Shown: piece by piece, positions 59,513-64,000 of the stretch
Numbering within the stretch: position 1 is the first letter of the stretch
Layout of the letters: every line of letters starts with the position of its first letter
DNA from: Monilinia fructicola
Taxonomy: Eukaryota > Ascomycota > Leotiomycetes > Helotiales > Sclerotiniaceae
DNA length: 64,000 nt
Direction: 5' to 3'
Assembly (NCBI GenBank): GCA_008692225.1
Contig: VICG01000001.1
Coordinates: 3,635,501-3,699,500, forward strand
Notes under the pieces: generated by a model
Seen by the model: the letters and a program-made list of their open reading frames with translations, nothing else
Told to the model about the DNA's origin: nothing
Databases searched by the model: none
Made by a program: the position numbers and the translations under genes

Positions 59513-59989
59513 TGTATATCGCCGGCAGCACGGTGAAAAGAAGGTAGTAGGGTGGTATGGGTATGGGTATGGGAAATGAAATACTATATAAATATTATGG
59601 TCAAGATTCAATGAAGCTTAATAACCCAATGGACCATTTCACTGAATCTCTTTTTTTTCGTTCAAAACAATTAACATGGATGGATAGAAAGGAATGAATG
59701 ATGTATTTATTCATAGGTAGGGAAGAATAACCAGTAGGAAGTGATTGTATTTGTATGTTGTATGTTGTATGATGTGTTTTTGGATTATGAATTGATTGAT
59801 GAAGGAAGTCAAAGTACAATGTTTATAATAGATACTCTGTACACACCTACCTATTCTGTGTACTGCCCTACCTATAGCTGTACCCGTGACTACTCAAGTA
59901 ATAACTAGGTTCATTATGTACTACCTACGTAATAAGATCGGACCGCCTTCCCCTCTATATAAGGTCAGCCTTGTCGGATGTGATTACAG

Positions 59990-60545
59990 TAGCTGAAGGT
60001 TTTCCTATATAGGTAGCTCTTATAAATAATAAAAAGATTAAAGCTAAATTATAATTAGTAGGCTAGCTGGCTGACTATCTTTTTATCTTTTAATATCTAT
60101 TATTTATAAGGCTAATACCTAGGTATTTATTAATTCTATTTACTATTATTAAATATATATCTCTAGATTCTATATATAATATATTATTTATTATTTATTA
60201 TTTTATTATTTATTATTTATTATTTATTATTTATTATATTATTATTTATTATTTATTATTTATTATTATATTATTATTATTTATTATTTATTATTTATTA
60301 TTTATTATTTATTATTTATTATTTATTATTTATTATTATTATTTTTATTATTATTATTTTATTATTTATTATTTTATTATTTATTATTTATTATTTATTA
60401 TTTATTATTTATTATTTATTATTTATTATTTATTATTTATTATTTATTATTTATTATTATTATTTATTATTTATTATTTATTATTTATTATTTTTATTAT
60501 TTATTTATTTTATTATTTATTATTTATTATTATTTGTTATTTGTT
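59990..60545. repeat. AT-rich segment ending in a (TTATTTA)n array
   Basis: 59990-60170 is AT-rich unique sequence. 60170-60545 is about 375 bp of almost only A and T built from TTATTTA units, with TTATTA and TTTTA variants. It lies between the divergent PPAT and WD40 genes. Confidence 0.95.
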
Positions 60546-60696
60546 ATTATCAAAAAGCCCCACGCTTTCATTTATCTACCTAGGTTCCTCTCTACTCGTA
60601 GTATCAACCACCAGGTCAGCCCAGTATCGGGCTATCTGTACTCCTCCCCTCCCTACCTAACACTCACTCACTCTATACTCCAAACCTACTGCTTAC

Positions 60697-60722
60697 TACC
60701 TACCTACCTACCTACCTACTTA
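60697..60722. repeat. (CTAC)n microsatellite
   Basis: Six ACCT/CTAC units, the same word family as the TAGG tracts seen elsewhere in the window. Confidence 0.9.
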
Positions 60723-61338
60723 TTACTATCTATCTACTCGACTAGTTCGCTCACCTCCAGCCTTTCGTCTCTTCCACCTTCCCTTCTTCCCACTCATGAG
60801 ATCTCCTCCATCTACCTCGTAATTATTTGTCCCTACCTAAATATCCCAATTCCAATTCCACTTCCCCTTCCACTTCCAATTCTCCATCCCACTCACCCAC
60901 TCAGTCACGCCTTTGCCTCTGACACTCTCAACGTCAACTGAAAGTCAAATCTTATTCCGCAAAGTAAGAAAGCAGCCACCCCATCCACTCACCACACCCA
61001 CACCCACATCCACACCCACATCCACACCACTCAACCCACTCCCGTTACTCACCAACCCACCCACTCACTCCATTGCTGATATCGAAATTAATATTCCCTG
61101 CGCCATGCCACCTTTGATTCTTTTAATATTCACTCAAATTCTCGTTCATCTTCGTCTCAACAACAGCATGCTTTACCTGGAAACTCTACTTCAGGAGGTA
61201 TATTACAAGCCGCTGCCAAGTTTAGGTAGTTTTGGTATGCCCTCATTAAATTCTGGCACAGGTCAATCTGCTCCACCGCAACATATGCTCTAACCGCACA
61301 CAAATTCTTCCATCACGACCTCTTCCAACAATACCTCA

Positions 61339-63223
61339 ATGAGCCAGTCTCAACAATACGAAACACCAAGGCGCACTCGACACACGGACGACCTACATTC
61401 AAATATGTCTGCTCAACGCAATCCTTTATCTCCAAGAGATTATGGTGCGAGTGGTCCACGTATCGCCTTGGAGCAAGCCACGCCCGATGCCTCCCAATAT
61501 CAAAATGCACCACCTCTTCCAGGTGCCTTGCAGCCAGGAAGGCAAGGTCCGGCTTCGACGAATACAGCTCCTTCATTGCCTACCATCTCTCAAGACCAGT
61601 ATTCAACCCCCTCACGAAGTACTGGTCTCTCGCACAATTATACTCGATCTAGCCCCGCCGCAGGATTTGATAATCAAGGCTTCGCAACATTTCAAGCGAC
61701 GACGCCAGGAGGCTCTGAGAGCAGAACCAATTCTCCTCCCCAACGCAAAAAATACACACCTCAAAACTCACAAAGAACCATATCCAATACTCCCCTAGGA
61801 CTGGCAGATATCCGCCCGCGCACAGATTCGGCACTTCCTGAAGGCTTACCTGGGGCCAATCCATATTCCTATGACGGTACTAGCGCAACGCCTACCAACA
61901 GCAACTATCTCGCACCATGGGCTCTATATGCATTCGATTGGTGTAAATGGCCAGCCCAAAACAATGATGCTGGGAAGGTCGCCATTGGAAGTTATTTAGA
62001 GGACGGTCACAATTTTGTAAGTCTCAACATTCCCATTGGCCCAAAGGACGTGCCTAACCTCTCAGATTCAAATTCTTGATTCCCAAATTGTTTCCCACCC
62101 AATCCGAATCCTATGTACCCGGCGGCCCAAAATATGGACTCGAATTTACAAAGATTGCTGAAGCAACACATTCCTATCCTGTCACTCGGCTCCTATGGGA
62201 ACCGCCATCATCTCAAAAACAATCTACCGATCTCCTGGCTACTTCGGGTGACCATTTGAGATTGTGGTCTCTCCCCTCTGAAACTCCAGTTGCGTCACCG
62301 AGCAACACTATCGGCGGACGCTCCTCAAACACAGGCCGAGATCCACCTCCCAGCAAACTTACACCACTTGCCCTACTTTCCAATTCCAAAACTCCAGAGC
62401 ACACTGCCCCCTTTGACCTCTTTGGATTGGAACACTGTCTCTCCAAGTTTGATCATTACCTCGAGCATAGATACGACATGCACGATATGGGATATTCCTA
62501 CGTTAACAGCCAAGACACAATTGATTGCACATGACAAAGAGTCTTTGATGTCAGATTTTGTGCGAATAGTGTCGATGTTTTTGTCAGTTGTGGAGCCGAT
62601 GGCAGTGTACGAATGTTTGACCTTCGAAGCTTAGAGCATAGCACCATCATTTATGAGCCAACTTCAAAGGATGATAAAGGTATGAAATTCGGATTTCGTC
62701 TTGGAACCTCACTAAACGTACTTGCAGATACGAGTCCTGGTGGCGGAAGGATAAGTCCAACATTGGCCCAGCAAACTATGTCATATGCACCCCCTCTATT
62801 ACGCCTTGCAGCATCGCCGCATGATACTCATCTTCTCGCTACTTTCTCCCAAGATTCCAACATCATTCGTATTTTGGATGTTCGACAGCCTGGGGCAAGC
62901 TTTACTCGAGCTACGAGGTCACTCAGCAGCTATCAATTGTATAGAATGGTCCCCGACCAGGAGAGGAACTCTTGCTTCCGGTGCTGATGATTCGTTGGTT
63001 CTTATTTGGGACCTACTCAGTCAAAACACTACCCTTCCTGCAGGCCCGGGCATGAATGGTGCCCCGGCATCTGATAATTCCAGAGGGCCCACCGCCAGCT
63101 GGCAATGTGACTATGAAGTTGGGAATATTAGCTGGGCAACCTCGTAGCAACTTGAACAACAATGAAAATGGTGATTGGCTTGGGGTCAGTGGAGGAAGGG
63201 GTATTTGGGGCGTGAAGCTTTGA
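61339..63223 (+). CDS. WD40 protein of WDR68/DCAF7 type, 3 exons, five frameshifts
   Basis: From the ATG at 61339, exons 61339-62016, 62066-62679 and 62728-63223 give 594 residues once five single-base errors are corrected (near 62090, 62409, 62540, 62893 and 63140). The WD40 part follows a Ser/Pro/Gln-rich N-terminus and contains [83 protein letters not shown] and [16 protein letters not shown]. It ends in GRGIWGVKL. These are diagnostic of the AN11/WDR68 family, scaffolds for DYRK kinases and CUL4 ligases. Upstream, 61105-61330 reads S/Q-rich fragments ([38 protein letters not shown]) in changing frames, so the true start may be near 61105 with further shifts. Confidence 0.85.
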
Positions 63224-64000
63224 TGAATTATGATGGCTTTCGAGTTCAACTTATAGACAGGAGCGTAACGTTATTGCATCTCAAAGCCTGGAGTTCGGTT
63301 TCCTGGAGATTGCATCTACAATATCCGAGTATTTATGATATTATACTCACTGAGGGTTATGTGTAGAAGGAGTGAGGTGGATGGTCGCTTAGATTTGCGA
63401 ATCCGCGCAAATTCGCATGGTTGAAATTGAATGTTCAAAAGGGCTTGAGCTCCATCCGTCGGGTAAACCCTTTCAGATGAAACATTTTTGAGCCTAATTG
63501 TCCAGCATGACTATGATCAAAGCATGGCATCTTTCACAACACCTTCAATCTTTTCTATTGCCTTTGTCTACACCCTACAAGTGCTCAGGTGCTCCAATGC
63601 CTTGACAGCACTCTCCAAACCATCTTACTTATGAGCATTTAAAAATCGGTTTCAACAGGTCTTTCTTCGATATCTCATTTAGCCCTTCCCATACTTGCAA
63701 TGCCTTTTCTGGATTCCGACGGCCATTCTCCAACGCGCTGCAATTGCCAGCTGCACTTCGCAGGATCTTTGATACAAGCACGCATATAGCCAGCGATCCT
63801 CCGGAATTTGCTATATCGATAATTCTTTTAACGGATATTATTGACGCACAGGAACCCCTTGACAACCGCCATAAACATGATCACCAGCCAAGCATCGGCT
63901 ACCTTGAGGTACTGAAATTATGAAACCAGAAACACAAGATCCAGAACAAAACGTGGTACCACGAGATATGTTTTCTCTTGTATTCGTCACAGGCTTATGA
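63224..64000. other. Right edge, nothing firmly recognised
   Basis: A minus-strand frame at 63629-63865 reads RIIDIANSGGSLAICVLV and NPEKALQVWEGLNEIS. It has no ATG in that frame, and a neighbouring frame upstream gives MFMAVVKGFLCV. It may be the start of a frameshifted gene, but no family is recognised. Confidence 0.3.

Overview
The window is nuclear DNA of a filamentous ascomycete (Pezizomycotina). Genes carry short introns of 41-164 nt with GTRNGY donors, and several products belong to filamentous-fungal families: a HET-domain protein, an AME1/CENP-U kinetochore subunit, a Ppc89/Cep57-type spindle-pole protein, an Atg28-like autophagy protein and a DUF3128-type twin CX9C protein. The style of these proteins suggests a leotiomycete such as a Sclerotiniaceae relative, but that placement is an inference.

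Layout. 1-439: N-terminus of a phosphotransferase leaving the left edge. 440-9.7 kb: gene-poor, with a strand-skewed tract (2.5-3.9 kb), an unusual cluster of direct and inverted repeat units (4.6-6.1 kb) and decayed coding fragments (7.9-9.6 kb). 9.7-22.1 kb: twin CX9C protein, HET protein, PQ-loop membrane protein, GH106-like glycoside hydrolase, AME1. 23.1-31.7 kb: Ppc89-like scaffold, Bud27/URI prefoldin-like protein, an unknown protein. 33.4-43.6 kb: PSD/PsiD-like pyruvoyl decarboxylase, FMN-binding split-barrel protein, Dug1-like dipeptidase, alpha/beta hydrolase. 47.5-64 kb: pyruvate kinase with a long leader intron, Atg28-like protein, F-box protein, phosphopantetheine adenylyltransferase and a WDR68/DCAF7-type WD40 protein. 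Between these genes lie many microsatellites and minisatellites, notably a 12-bp array at 53.3-53.5 kb and an AT-rich array at 60.2-60.5 kb.

The strongest pattern in the window is a set of more than 20 single-base frameshifts spread over eleven genes, including genes expected to be essential (AME1, PPAT). Others (pyruvate kinase, Ppc89, Bud27, Dug1, PSD-like, twin CX9C) are intact. In nearly every frameshifted gene the exon lengths close to a multiple of three once the inferred indels and introns are counted. Many lie in homopolymer runs and they are densest towards the right end, so assembly or base-calling error is the simplest explanation. True decay of some accessory genes (HET, GH106, hydrolase) cannot be excluded.

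Most genes are unrelated housekeeping or accessory functions, not a pathway cluster. The only neighbouring pair that might act together is the divergently transcribed PsiD-like decarboxylase and FMN-binding protein at 33.4-37.4 kb.
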